Positions 1 to 11,654 of a stretch of DNA of 64,000 bases are shown one piece after another. The position numbers and the translations under genes were made by a program. Source of the DNA: Caprella mutica (lineage: Eukaryota; Arthropoda; Malacostraca; Amphipoda; Caprellidae); the NCBI GenBank assembly GCA_947561585.1, contig CANNZV010001137.1:115246-179245 (forward strand). Reading direction: 5' to 3'. Every line of letters starts with the position of its first letter. The first letter of the stretch is position 1. The notes under the pieces are model-generated. The model saw only the letters and a program-made list of their open reading frames with translations, searched no databases and was not told the DNA's origin.

Positions 1-376
1 AGACTGAATTATCTGTGTTCTCCAGTGTGAGCGATAATTTCTGGTATTTTTCGTACACCCTAGGCTGGATCACTTGTGCATCTGAGTGACCGGTGGCTTC
101 CTGTGCGCCTATTGCTGGTGATTTTGACTGTTATTTGATGTTCAGGGGAAAAATTAAACAATGCAGCCTCGTCCATCAAAAAATTCAACAACCACTGACA
201 ATTCTGAATCATTGAACCCAGAAGACAATACCATAACGCTTTCACTGTCATCTGAATTAGATGCCATTATGGACCGATTGGATTGTCGATACCAGTTTTG
301 CGAAAACTGAACAAGAAAATAAAAAACTCAAACAAAAGTTAGTGAGTTAGAGGAGCGAGTTGATCATCTAGAGGCT

Positions 377-823
377 ATGCATTGTCGAGATAACATAGTG
401 CTATCAGGAGGTTCATTAGTCGAATTGCCTAGTAGCGATGACTGTTCGGGTGCTATCATCGATCTTCTCAAACGCAGCATGAATTATGTACCTAGACGAA
501 CCAAGGTATTGGCTGCCTACCGATTGGGTCCCAAACCTTTGCACCAGACACATGATCGGATAATTATCCTTATTAAGTTGACCGACAATGGGATGAAGAG
601 AGATATTTTCACTGCTTTCAAGACCGCCAAACCCTCGAATATCTATGCAAATGATGACCTTACACCACTTAAAGCTTCAATGCTCTACACAATGAGACAG
701 GCTAAGAAAAAGTTCCCAGATAAGATAGCTGGATTTGGTTCACGAGACGGAAGAATATATATTTTATTCAAAGCTCCTAATCCAAATGCCAGACAACAGA
801 GGGTGTTTGTTTGTAGTGAATAA
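377..823 (+). pseudogene. LINE ORF1-like protein, C-terminal part
   Basis: A 148-codon open frame without an obvious intact start. A lysine-rich, heptad-like stretch precedes it (about 300-375). The body has the features of LINE ORF1 nucleic-acid-binding domains: a basic YRLG motif near residue 50, an alternating hydrophobic strand (RIIILIKL), then NDDLTP near residues 92-97 and a basic helix (RQAKKKFP). ORF1 proteins bind element RNA as chaperones; this copy is probably inactive because its partner ORF2 is destroyed. The ATG at 377 may be internal, since upstream sequence still reads as a coiled coil in another frame. Confidence 0.7.
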
Positions 824-1514
824 CAATTTGAAGAATTGTGCGTCCAATCGCTTGGTGTTACTCCTAACGAGATGAAGGGAAACAGCAATCAAGATTGAAG
901 AAGTTTAAGAGCAAACAATGATTTGCTAAACATGATGCACACTGTTCTGGTAATATTTACGATGACTTGCTTTGGAACCCACTTCTCTTCAGTACATTCT
1001 ACTAATGTAACTAATTACCACTACATAATAATTTTACAAATAATTTGTATTAGGATGATTACCAATTTACTACTATTACCCTACCTATGTGCTTTCTTTG
1101 CACAATCAAAGGTTTATAAATGCAAATATAGTGCTTTGCCTTGGTCGCATAAACTTAACTCTTACAATTTACACCCGTTTGTTTTCCAAGGGCAAACTCT
1201 GTTTTGCGTTGCCAAAACAAATGTTTTGCTTGGATTTCACAATTTGTGCATTTGTTTTTTGTTTTGAGTGGTATTTACTGTTGTTAAGAATATATATTAT
1301 ATTAACTGTGTGTGGCTTACAAACATGTGTTACTGGTACTTTGATCATTTAACTTTTCTAGCTCAAATGTGGTGGTATAAGTGCATATGTAAGTGTGAAT
1401 TTATTTGTATTGTAGATGTGAGTTGGAATGAATTGATCAATGTGTTTGGTGTTTGTTATGACATTCAGAGTTTGGTAAGTTTGTCCACTTATAGGTCCCT
1501 TTTCAATATTAACG

Positions 1515-2211
1515 ATGACAAATAACCTTGAGGATTTGGATCCTGATAATAATTTTCTGAATAATCTCTTTGACTTCACTGATTCTGACGGGCAATCTCC
1601 GTATTTTACTAATGAACAAATAAATCTAATTAGAAACTTGCCTAGCTCTTTGTCGCTAATGAATATCAACATACGAAGTTATCATATTCATATTGATGAA
1701 TATTTAACATTCTTGCAATCAATAACTTTGAAATTTTGGTATTTATGGAAAGTTGGCTTAGCAATGGTGACTCAATCACGCCCATTCGTGGTTATACCAC
1801 ACGTTTAGGGAGGGGCGAGGAGGTGGAGTCTCAGTTTTCTGTAGCCAATCTTATTCCTCTCAAAAGATTGACAGACTATCATATGCCAATGAAAAAATGG
1901 AACCATATGTAGTTAAAGTTTGGCAGGGTAATCAAAGTTTTTTCATTGTAGGTATTTATCACCCACCGGCTGGCATAGTTAATGAATTCTGTTCTTCATT
2001 GTTAGGAATTATTAATGATGACATCTTGAAAAATTGTAACATTGTAAATGTAGATGATCTCAATATAAATTTGCTTGATGTGGGGGTTGGTGCAGACGGG
2101 GTAAATAATTTTATACATTGTTTGTACTCTCATAGTTTTCTACCTCGATTGCCGTCTGGCAATCAGCATGGCTCACTTTCCTTAATCGACCATATCTGGT
2201 ATCTGGACTAA
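1515..2211 (+). pseudogene. LINE ORF2 endonuclease (EEP) domain, broken
   Basis: Two frames carry an endonuclease/exonuclease/phosphatase fold. The first (1515-1808) has the opening strand MNINIRS followed by the helix before the usual 'ESWL' block. The second (1897-2211) has GIYHPPAG, matching the YRPP block, then VDDLNINLL where active LINE endonucleases have GDFNxNLL, so the catalytic-loop glycine and phenylalanine are substituted. Frames change near 1740 and 1890. This domain nicks the target DNA to prime reverse transcription; the copy cannot do so. Confidence 0.75.
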
Positions 2212-2362
2212 CAAATTGTCAGCGTATCAAAGCGGTATTATAATTTATGAATTAACTGACCATTAGCCAACTTTTATCCAATTTAAGCAATGTTTTGACC
2301 ATGAGGACTCAAAAGTTAAGATAAGTTTTAGAGATCATTCTGTCCAATATGCGGAGCAATTT

Positions 2363-3208
2363 TTGTACTGTTTAGATAGCATGGATTGCTACTTTGATGA
2401 TGGCTCTGGCATAACTTCTTTAACTAGGGATTTTTGTGATAGATTGGATAACCTATATAAACAAGTCTTTCCTATTAGAACTAAATATCTCGCACGTAAA
2501 AGGCTTTACAAACCTTGGCTTTCATCGGCTCTATTAAAGTCCATAAAATGAAAATCTTATTTGTTTAAGCAATATAATTTGCAACTAATATCAAAAAACT
2601 ACTACACAAGATATAGAAACCTTACTACTAAACTTATTAGAGATGCTAAGTCATCCTATTTCAAAAGGTTGTTTTCTGATGGTAGAAATGATGTTACTAA
2701 GTCTTGGAAGTTGATTAGGAATTTGATTGGTGATGAGAGTAAACATAAGCCTTGTGAGTTGTTTGATGAAGATGGTGGGATAATTACACAGGAGAGGGAT
2801 TTAGCAGAGAGATTCAATGACTATTTTTCTTGAGTGGGTCGTGACATTGAACAAAGTATTCCGCCTCCCCTTGGTGATCCACTCGATAATGTCACCTCAC
2901 AGATTAATTCGTTCTTTGTTGATCCTGTATCCAATGTGGATATTGACTTGATCATCAGTAAACTTAAGAATTCTTGTTATGGTATTGACACAATTCCAAC
3001 ATTCATCTTTAATAAAACATCGCATATTATTTCTCCTTTTTTGTCTAAACTAATTAATAAATCATTTTCTGATGGAAAATTTCCATGCAATTTAAAAAAA
3101 ACTTGTGTAATACCTGTATTTAAAAGTGGATCTAGTAACACTCCATCAAATTACCGGCCAATATCTATTTTGCCTTTAATTAGTAAGATTCTGGAAAAAT
3201 CTGAGAAT
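2363..3208 (+). pseudogene. LINE ORF2 linker and start of reverse transcriptase
   Basis: Three consecutive frames (2363-2551, 2561-2833, 2834-3208) continue ORF2. They hold the linker between endonuclease and RT (YYxRYRNLTTKLIRDAKSSYF, WKLIRNLIG, FNDYFS) and RT blocks 0-2 (GIDTIPTFIFNK, LKKTCVIPVFKSG, NYRPISILPLISKILEK). In-frame stops at 2549-2551 and 2831-2833 separate the pieces. After residue LEKSEN the frame stops and similarity ends, before the catalytic aspartates. The chain looks like one ancestral ORF with point nonsense changes rather than rearrangement. Confidence 0.8.
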
Positions 3209-3256
3209 TAATTACTCTGTTGGTTCTTCGATTTCTGCATATTTGAAAATACACTG

Positions 3257-3421
3257 CCAGTCTGTAGACTATATTAGACATTTTTGACATTTTCTGTGCA
3301 AACGAAATAATCCTTAATTTCCTATATTAATATAATTACATGTATTTTACTGAGAACAGAAGCCAAAAATAAAATGGACAATTTCTTAGATAGAGAACAG
3401 TTTATCAGTTCCTGCAGTCTG
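3257..3421. mobile_element. CCAGTCTG-family foldback element (hAT-like), short subfamily
   Basis: Begins CCAGTCTGTAG and ends CCTGCAGTCTG; the interior closely resembles the element at 23709-23861 (shared 'GACATTTTT..CATTTTCTGT' and 'TACTGAGAACAGAAGCC'). No clean 8-bp target duplication is seen at this copy, whose right flank runs into another repeat. Confidence 0.6.
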
Positions 3422-3481
3422 AGTCTGTGAGCTAATTGAGCCAAAATTACAGAAAAAATCTGAGCCAAACCAATTTACCAT

Positions 3482-4280
3482 TCAAGTAAAATAGTATGGC
3501 TCATAAACTCTTCATTTGTCTCTCCAGTTCTGTCCATAAAACAAAAAATTTCTCTCCAAAATGATCAAATTATCATAAATTCTATCCAAAATGACATTTT
3601 ATAGCTCAGGTAATAAAGCATGTCCAAACTCGGCATTTTAATGACGAGTTTGTGACAGTTATTTTGAGCCCTTCCATTGCAAATGGCGAGAAATATCTAA
3701 TTTTCTCCTATGCTACAATGTTATTTTGGAGAGAGCTTGTGAGACAAATGGAGAGTTTATGAGTCTATAAGACATACTATTTTACTTGGATTGTAGCATA
3801 GGAGGAAAATTAGCAATTGAATTGCTAAAAGACTGTCACTAACTTGTCATTAAAATGGGGAGTTTGGACATGCTTTATTAACACGCTAACCGCCACATGT
3901 ACCACCGGTGGTACATTAACAACTTGTGATTAGCGCCACATCTACCACCGGTGGTACATTAACAACTTGTGATTAGCGCCACATGTACCACCGGTGGTAC
4001 ATTAACAACTTGCGTTTAGCGCCACATGTACCACCGGTGGCACATTTTCCATTTTTTTGGAAACTATTTTCAAATCCACTTTATGATAACATTTTTGGGA
4101 TTATAGATATTACAATAGTGCCTAGTTCAAGTACAATACTTGAATTTCTAAATATCACAAAAAGAAGTGTGATTTTTATAAAAAGTAGCTTTATTTCCAG
4201 TAATTTCAGCTAAGTCGTGGCGCTAGTGGCAAACCTCTAATATCAGGCATGGCGGTTAACGTGTTAGGTTTATTACCTGG
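3482..4280. mobile_element. Three-layer nest of small DNA transposons
   Basis: The outer host is a ~190-bp element with ends CAAGTAAAATAGTATG and CATGCTTTATTACCTGG, seen undisrupted in form at 21.93-22.16 and 48.61-48.83 kb. A second, inverted copy (3605-3789) sits inside it, flanked by imperfect 8-mers TTATAGCT/TTGTAGCA. A third, unrelated element (3881-4267; ends ACACGCTAACCGCC and GGCGGTTAACGTGTTAG) interrupts the host's terminal CATGCTTTATTACCTGG, leaving CTTTATTA on the left and GTTTATTA on the right. No coding capacity. Confidence 0.7.
3891..4045. repeat. 43-bp tandem repeat carrying an 18-bp perfect palindrome, 3.6 copies
   Basis: Units start at 3891, 3934, 3977 and 4020, exactly 43 bp apart. 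Each holds TGTACCACCGGTGGTACA, a perfect palindrome, or a one-base variant (unit 2 has a C in the left arm, unit 4 a C in the right arm). They lie at one end of the innermost nested element. Confidence 0.9.
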
Positions 4281-4427
4281 TTTATGGCTCATTTTTGAAA
4301 ATTTCAAGCCAAAATTAACATGGGGAGATTATAACACAGGAATTAATTCAAAATTTTAAGCCAATTACATATATCTGAGTTTTGACCATTTTAAATATTA
4401 GCGAATTAATTGGTTTTAACTGATATA

Positions 4428-4577
4428 GGGTAAATTACGAATTATCGGTCAGTTTCACATCTTCGGTCATATAAAAAATAAAGATATTATAATTGTTATT
4501 TCATTTTTAATTTATATTGTTTTTTTTTAGGTATATGACCAAAGATGTGAAACTAACTGATAATTCATAATTTACCC
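4428..4577. mobile_element. TA-flanked palindromic MITE, GGGTAA family
   Basis: Inverted ends GGGTAAATTACGAATTATC and its complement, flanked by TA on both sides (4426-4427, 4578-4579), as for Tc1/mariner derivatives. Relatives are at 14454, 16042, 32288, 40611, 42008, 49275 and 57033. It is inserted in a 'GCCAATTAATTGG' foldback repeat. Confidence 0.8.
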
Positions 4578-4675
4578 TACTTTTTAAGTCTTATTATTAA
4601 TCTGGGTATATATAATAATTTAATTACAAGATTTTATAACATGAGTAACATCATGTTGTAACTTATAAATATATA

Positions 4676-5525
4676 AATTTGTGCTTTAGGTCTCCCATTG
4701 ATTTTCAATATTTTAACCCTTTATTAGGTAAAAGGAGCCATTTTAAGATGTTTTTCAGGAATACCGTTTGTTGTGAGAACTCTTAGTTTTCGAGATATAG
4801 CGCAATTATTTTCCGATAGGTTATGTTAAGTTTGGAGGTCAGGAAAGGTACATAAACAGCACAAATACGTATATCGGGAGGCATGCAGCCCCCCAAACCC
4901 CCCTGCCACTTGCCAGGTCATTAAACAATTTTAATGTGTGCAGTACATTGTACAACAAACTAGGCTCTAGCAGATACAGTCAAGTTGTGAACTACATTAA
5001 CAGTTTCATGGCAGTGATGGCACCAACATTTCACGTCACAAATATCTAAAAGGCAGAAAGCCTTGTGTTTTTTACAAACTTAGTTATTCCTACCAAAAAC
5101 TTAAATGTGCTATATCTCGAAAACAAAACATTTCCACAACAAATAGTATTCTTGAAAAATGTCTTGAAATGGCTCCTTTTAGGCTTAAACCTCTATGAAG
5201 TCCAGGTTACAACTTACAGAGTATGTCACAAGTCAGTGACTCAGTTAAAGCCAATTAATTGGCTCGGAAAGCCTTGGATTTCAAAAGGTCAAAACTCAGA
5301 TATGTCTATAATTGGCTTAAAATTTTGAATTAATTCCTATGTTCCCATGTTAATTATGGCTTGAAATCTTCAAAAACTGAGCCAAATTGGCTTGGCTCAT
5401 AAACTTTGGATCAAAAATTGGCTTACAATTTTCCAGCCTCTGAAAGTTCAGGTTTGAATTTTTAAACATGATATGGTATGAAAGGTCAAAATATTGAAAA
5501 TCAGTAGGGGCCATAACGCGCAAAT
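4676..5525. mobile_element. ~0.85-kb imperfect palindromic element with C-rich hairpin module
   Basis: The left arm (4676-4800, 'GTGCTTTAGGTCTCCCATTGA..') is inverted at the right (5100-5525). Inside is a C-rich module at 4870-4990, the reverse complement of the G-rich hairpin module seen elsewhere. A related copy lies at about 47.7-48.57 kb. The arms also contain 'GCCAATTAATTGG' foldback sequences (5240-5440). Short open frames such as 5065-5328 follow repeat sequence and are not judged coding. Confidence 0.6.
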
Positions 5526-5926
5526 TTAACTAAAATCGCCCAATGTCCAATGACACCCATCATGCATCATCCATGTTTATGTTATGGGCACTGATCAGTA
5601 GTGATGCCTGATTGCCTGTGATGGTCCTGCCAATGACCATAGGACTCACGGCATTCACCCATTAATTAGGAAATTATCAAATTATAAATTTATATATAGC
5701 TACCTAACCCAGACTTGCTACGCCAATGCTACCCAGTCTGCAAAAAATGCATGAAGTTGTGAAGTTTATCCGGCGACTATTGATGCCTTGAAATTCGTCT
5801 CCTGAATTATCTGGTGACAATTTTCTAATTGATTCCTATGTTTACATGTATTTATTGGAGAGTAGCTATTTAGAGATTTTGGCAACAGTATCTAAAAGCT
5901 GAGCGGCGCACCACTGTACTTTCTAT

Positions 5927-7145
5927 TCAGTCTGCAGAATGTGTCTCTTCTCCCGCAGAGACTTTTAATTTGAGAGACAGTTACTCTCTGAGGGTGTGCC
6001 TAAAAAGCGTCCAGAAGCGTCCGGTAGCGTCGGATAGAATGTAATGACGCCCTTTACAGTGTACATTATTATTTATATCATTTATATCATATGATGAATG
6101 GTAATTTACATATTTAAAGGTCACGGTTACCTATTTGATAATAAACGCTCCCGAGCGTTTTAAAAGGCACAGGAGCATCCGGTAATATCTAGTACCGCCC
6201 TGTACACTGAACATGACTATTCATATCATTTCGTGAATGGTACTATACACATTTAATGATTAACGACCGACAAACTTGTATATTTGTTAATTGCTTAATT
6301 AAAAATAGTCCGGGAGCGTTTGGAGGCATCTACAACCGTCCGGTACCACACGTTAGTATCTAGTACCGCCCTGTTCACCGCATATAATTATTTATATCAT
6401 TTGGTGTACAATAATTTACTTATTTAAAGGATAAGGTTACATATTTGATGGTTTGTATATGTGTTAATTGCCTAAAAAGCGTCCGGTATCGTTTAAATGG
6501 GTTATATGCCTTCAATTGCCTAAAAGCGTAATTTTGGTATTGCCCGGTAATTGGGTTGGTAAACCTTATTCATTAGGGAAAGTAAATGATTTTGTTATCG
6601 TTGGGTAATTAGTTAGAGTTCGGTGATTAAGCAAAGTCCAGTGATTTTGATAACTGATTACGTTCGATAATATGGTAGTGTTCGGTGATTGTGTAAAGTT
6701 TTGTGAGTTATAGGTCGTAGGCGTAGTATTTTTCTCCTGATTTATGAGTTACAGTAGAATTCCTATATAATAATCATGTACAGTCTACAGGGCGGTATTA
6801 GATATTACCAGACGCTTCTAAACGCTTCCGGACGCTTTTGTGCCTTTTAAAGCGTCCGGGAGCGCTAACTATTAAATAGGTAACCGTAACCTTTAAATAT
6901 GTAAATTAACATTCATCATATGATATAAATAATAATGTACACTGTACAGGGCGTCATTACATTCTACCGGACGCTTTCGGACACTTTTTAGAATCTCCCG
7001 CAGCTAAATTAATGGCAACATAGGAATCAATTCTAAATCTCCCTCAGCTAAATTAATGGTAGCATAGGAATTAATTCAAAATCTCCCGCAGAGATCTCCA
7101 ATTTCTTAAATTTCATTCCAAGACTCTCCATATTCTGCAGACTGG
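5927..7145. mobile_element. hAT-like foldback element with a nested element inside
   Basis: Ends CAGTCTGCAGAA / TTCTGCAGACTGG, flanked by near-identical 8-mers CTTTCTAT (5919-5926) and CTTTCTAA (7146-7153). The arms carry 'CTCCCGCAG' repeats shared with copies in malectin intron 1. About 990 bp of unrelated palindromic DNA (6000-6991) is inserted in the middle. Confidence 0.75.
6000..6991. mobile_element. Nested palindromic element with AGCGTCC repeats
   Basis: Ends CTAAAAAGCGTCC / GGACACTTTTTAG. Inverted arms of about 215 bp (6000-6220 and 6775-6991) carry clusters of the 7-mer AGCGTCC/GGACGCT, which may be transposase-binding subterminal repeats (inference). 6220-6775 holds more copies of the motif but no coding sequence. 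Confidence 0.65.
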
Positions 7146-7153
7146 CTTTCTAA

Positions 7154-7487
7154 TAATGACCTCAATGTGAAAAACTGTTATGTAGTGTGTTGTATCCGCT
7201 AGTTTGTTGTTTTTCACACTTCATGATTGTTTAATGACCTGGCAGGGGGGTTAGGGGGGGGGGCAGCACGCCCCCCGATACATCTACCTAACGGCTAACT
7301 GATAAGTTTTTATTTACCCCTCAGACTGAAAGTTTACAATAGTTACCCCATAAATTATAAAATTACAATTACAGTTTTCTATGATGAATTTTATTTTCTA
7401 TTCCAAATTAAACATCTCAATCGAATAATTAAACTGTGTAGTATAAACATTGGATTCAGGTACCGTCAGGCCTCAGTCCGTCAGACA
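7154..7487. other. Intergenic; G-rich hairpin module at about 7190-7285
   Basis: Contains the recurrent module 'TAGTTTGTTGT..CACTTCATGATTGTTTAATGACCTGGCAGGGGGG' ending in a long G run and CACGCCCCCC. No gene signal. The rest is AT-rich unique sequence. Confidence 0.6.
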
Positions 7488-8474
7488 TGAATTTGATACG
7501 ACAATTAGGTAGGGTAACTGTATCAAATTCCGGCCACTTAAGAGACCCCGATCTCTAAAGATTGGATTCATTTAATTTCACTGGCTATCAATGTGAGCCT
7601 TATTTACATAGTGATTAACAAATTGTTAACGAACATTAATGAATCACAGTTTTATGATTTATATATTAAATTAATTATTTATTAATAAATATTTCTTGCT
7701 TATCCATTTCTCCCTTAATCCGGCCAGTACAGCCCCTAATTCCGGCCTTACAATGTTCCTAAAAACGGCCATGTATGTTTAGAGCTAGAAAATTGATTGC
7801 TAATTATAGCAATAGGTACTGTTTGCATAACTGATAACCGTGGTAAGTACATGAAAAATCAAAGTTTCACAAAATAAATATATGAGATTATTAATTTTCA
7901 TTTGAAACCAATTAACACAATGGTAATCTATTTTTATTTCAGTATTTAACTTGATAAGCTCAAGCAATTTTCAAATCGGGGTATACCTATATTTTAAGAA
8001 ACCATTCAAGACAAATAAAGTTTTCATATAGAAAGAAAATAATTTAATGAATTTAAATTTTATCTAGTTTTTCAACATATGTAAGGATTTATCATAAACA
8101 TTTGTACCCTTTTGAACTTTTCAAGTAGAGAATCAATTATATCCCTATAAACAACGTACGTATTTCGATTCGAATGCTGGGATATCGAATCGATGGATTG
8201 TTCCATCGAATCGACAGACCGTTGTTTGTAGGGGTAGCTATCTATTTAAACTATTTTGGTTTATGAAATAAATGTGATCATTGAAATTATGTTATGGGAT
8301 ATTATTTATTGTTGATCTTTATTAAACAGAAACGAATACCTACTGATTAAACCATTCAAAAAATGTTTAAATAAAAACGGAAAACAATAGACTTTTCAGA
8401 GATGATTTTATAAATGAATTTCTCTGATTTCCTTCCCTTTCCAAATCATAAACTATTCGACCTCTCCAAAAGCA

Positions 8475-10697
8475 AACATGTCCGAATCGATTCGATATCG
8501 GGTTGTGTCTAATTCGTTGCGCTGGTAGCGTATGCCGGTAATAGATACGACTTAAATTAGATATCTAACTGAATGTATCTAAATATTTTGACTGTTTAGA
8601 AATCTAATTTATTTCTACCGTCTGTATCCAAAAGTCTTCACTCTAGTCCGCATCGTTTAATTTTTAATCAGAAATCGTTTAATGCATATCGAAACAACAC
8701 CAGTAATAAGATATCTTTTATATTATTGAATTCCATTTTAGAATAAGATTCCTTAAATTTCGTATCATTTATGATCAATTCCGATATCTACCTAAAATCT
8801 AAATGTATCAAAACAACACAAGTAATTAGATATATATTATATTATTGAATTACATTCAAAATGTATTCATAATGCACCGAAATGTGCGAGATAAAATTCG
8901 TAATTTATCGAAACCTGATGTCAATTTCCTTGCATATTCACTATAAAATATCAAACCTGAATCAACGATTCAATTTAATATGCATCCAGGATGGCCGAGT
9001 CCCTGAAACACCACTTCCCAGTAAACACAGTCCTGTTAATTATATTTCTAAACGGCACCACGTGCTCTACGAGTCTCCTCTTTCGATGTCGAAAAAAGAA
9101 ACAAAATAGATCCCTCTGTATCGTTCAGATGCATTTTTAGATTAGCGATCAATGCAACACTCAAAGAAAGAAAACAAAAGATATAAACGAGAGCCTTTTA
9201 GTAATGATATAGACAGATAATTCGATATAAAATACATATCTAAATTAAAGATATATTTCCGGAAGAAAGTTAAAATATCGATCTGTATTTATTACCAACT
9301 TCTACTTTATTACTTATAGTGCAATGTACGTTTGGGGTGTAGTGTGTTACACATTGTTATATCCATATTAAATGGGAATAATTGAATTAATTTATTCCCA
9401 TTTAATATAATGTATGTATATAACCAATTTTAACCATGTGTAACATTAATCAAATTGATAAGCCCCCAAACGTACATTACACTATAAAACTAAAATCTAA
9501 TAATAAATATAGTTCGATATTATAATTTATAAAGTTCTTTTGGAGATACATATTCAATATACTAATATAGATATATATTTGACATCGTATTTGCCGTCTA
9601 TTGTCAATACTAAAAAAACTCTTTCGTTTATATTGCTTTTTTATTTATTTGAGTGTTGCATCGCTACACTCAGAGAAATTCTGATGCACCCAGGTGTTTC
9701 GAGTTCTATGGCTTTGTCTAAAGTGAGACACTTTAGTGCACCAAACTCTAGTTTGGATGCACCTAGGCTCGAAAGTGCATCAGTTCGATGCACTGTAGTG
9801 TCTAAATTTAACTTTGTCCTTTGCCAAAATGATGAGAATAATGTCCTAATCATTTTAACAAAATTATACCTGAGACACTAAATGCATCGAACTGATGCAC
9901 TTTAGTGCATCAATACTAGAGTTTGATGCACTAATTAAGTGTCTCGTTTTAGAGACAAAGCCATAGAGTGAAGTTGAGGTGAACTCGAAGCACCTGAGTG
10001 CATCAATTAGAGTTGTTTATTTTTCTCAGTGTGATCTAAAGATGTATCTGAACGATACAGAATGACCTATTTTGTTTCTTTTTTTCGTCATTGAAAATGT
10101 AGAGCACGTGGTACCGTTTAGAAATATAATTGACAGGACTGTGTTTGCTGGGAAGTGGTGTGTCTGGGACTCGGCCATCCTGGATGCATATTACATTGAT
10201 TCTGGTTTGATATTATAAGCGACTCTGAGACACTCGAATATTTTACAGTGAATATGCAATGAAATTGATATCAGATTTTGATAAATTATTGATTTTATGT
10301 CACAGGATTCGGAGCATTATGAATACATTTTGAACGTAATTCAGTAATATAATACATTTAGGTAGATATCGGAATTGACCATAAATCATACGAAATTTTA
10401 GGTATAATTCTAAAACGGAATTCAATAATATAAGTTATAACAGATATCTATTTATACTGGTGTTGTTTCGATACGCATTAAACGATTTATGAATAGAGAA
10501 AATAAACGATGCTAACTACATAGAGTGAAGATTTTTGGAAACTGACAGTAGAAATTTATTAGATTTCTAAACAGTCAAATAATTTAGATACATTCAGTCA
10601 GATATCGTATTTAAGTGTATTTCATTTCTATTACCGACATGCGCTACCAGCCCAACGAATTACACACAACCCGATTTCGAATCGACTAGGACATGTT
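8475..10697. mobile_element. Giant foldback: ~700-bp inverted arms around a repeat-filled loop
   Basis: The left arm (about 8475-9170) and right arm (about 10010-10697) are imperfect reverse complements; examples are AACATGTCC..CGATTCG at the tips, GGATGGCCGAGTCCC (left, about 8990) against GGGACTCGGCCATCC (right, about 10165), and ACCACGTGCTCTAC against GTAGAGCACGTGGT. The loop holds a smaller MITE (9315-9486) and a GATGCACT-rich palindrome (9655-10035). Related single-arm fragments lie at 25.83-26.40 kb. Short open frames here (e.g. 8882-9109) are not supported as genes. Confidence 0.75.
9315..9486. mobile_element. Palindromic MITE with TATAGTGYAATGTACG ends
   Basis: Ends TATAGTGCAATGTACGTTTG and the complement of TATAGTGTAATGTACGTTTG; interior is an AT-rich inverted repeat around CCCATTTAATAT. 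It sits at the centre of the large foldback. TA or TATA target duplication is likely but merges with the ends. Confidence 0.75.
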
Positions 10698-10719
10698 GGC
10701 TGGGCCGGCCTGTCCGATA

Positions 10720-10865
10720 TTATGCCCCCCCCCCCCCCATTAACCGGCATGTTCATAATTCGGTCCCCCATAAATCAGCCTGTTCATAATCTGGCCCCCC
10801 ATAAACCAGCCTGTTCTTAATCCGGCCCCCATAAACCAGCCTATCCTAATATCCGGCCTCCCATT
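10720..10865. repeat. ~31-33-bp tandem repeat 'CATAAACCAGCCTGTTCATAATCCGGCC'-like, about 4 copies
   Basis: Four diverged units following a 15-base C run at about 10724-10738. Each unit carries one CCGGCC-like motif of the type clustered at both ends of the 7.49-11.49 kb composite. Confidence 0.7.
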
Positions 10866-11654
10866 TACCGTCCACTACATAAATTTGTTAGGTGAAGATA
10901 TTTTGATATGCCGGATTTTGGTTTTATTAAAGATCATATGATGATTGATTGGAATAAGTTCACAATATTATTATTTTACCTACTGTAACTCTATGAAATG
11001 ACATATCATCTAGTCGTAAATATTCCATAATCCGGCCTAGTGGCCGGAAATGAGTTATGAGTTCCATAATCCAACCATTGATGTATATATGGAATATAAT
11101 GATTCAATCAACTATAAAATATGTGAAATATTATTTAACGCATTGGAACATTTCATTTATACGTTTTCAATATTTCTTTTATGTTTTTGCTAAAAAAACA
11201 ATTAAAATAACGAAGTATCCTTCAACCTTGACTGTTACGTTTTGTCATAGTAAATTGAGACGAATTTCTCATTATCCCCAATATGCTTTTTAAATGATAA
11301 ATAAATAATTTTGATTAACCAATTAAGCCAAATGAACATCCAATCGAGTTGGATGAAATTGGATCCCTCTCAAATTCTCCTATAAGATTCTTACAACTTT
11401 ATTCTGTTCCTTATTTCAATTGTTTACGTAATTACCAGGCCGGAATACGGCAATGGCCGGGATTTGATACCTTCGCCCTACCTATCAAATTCACTCCATT
11501 TATCATTAATCTGTATTCAAATTACTTATCTACAGTGAATGTACAGTGGTGCGCCGTAATCTGGTGCGCCGTACTGGTGTGCGCCGCTCAGCTTTTATAT
11601 ACGTATCGATTTTGGCCATTTTGGAGAGAAATTGCCTCAAAAGTTAAATATATG

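Larger units (their letters stand above)
1..3208 (+). mobile_element. Decayed non-LTR (LINE) retrotransposon, 3'-truncated
   Basis: Pieces of a two-ORF LINE lie in order on the plus strand: an ORF1-like protein, an apurinic-type endonuclease, a linker, then the first reverse-transcriptase blocks. Stops and frameshifts break ORF2 into at least five pieces, so it is dead. Similarity ends abruptly near 3205 at the RT block containing NYRPISILP; the catalytic YxDD region and the 3' tail are absent. Truncation from the 3' side is the reverse of the usual 5' truncation of LINE copies, so a later deletion or insertion probably removed the rest. The 5' end may lie before the window. The clade (CR1, Jockey or similar) was not resolved. 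Confidence 0.88.
7488..11493. mobile_element. Possible 4-kb composite element bounded by inverted GAATTTGATA..CCGGCC ends
   Basis: A ~48-bp sequence at 7488-7536 (GAATTTGATA, AGGTAGGG, TATCAAATTCCGGCC) is inverted at 11451-11493. Just inside both ends are many CCGGCC motifs (7715-7770, 10700-10870, 11035-11045, 11435-11460) that look like subterminal repeats. The core is occupied by the inverted repeat at 8475-10697. No transposase remnant is recognised, so non-autonomy is an inference. Confidence 0.5.

Noticed and set aside
923..1525. Three overlapping frames between LINE ORF1 and ORF2
   Set aside because: Low-complexity Cys/Phe/Leu/Tyr codons from the AT-rich inter-ORF region, no homology, overlapping in several frames.
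8882..9109. 75-codon frame within the large foldback
   Set aside because: Its sequence is the arm of an inverted repeat and recurs elsewhere without an open frame.
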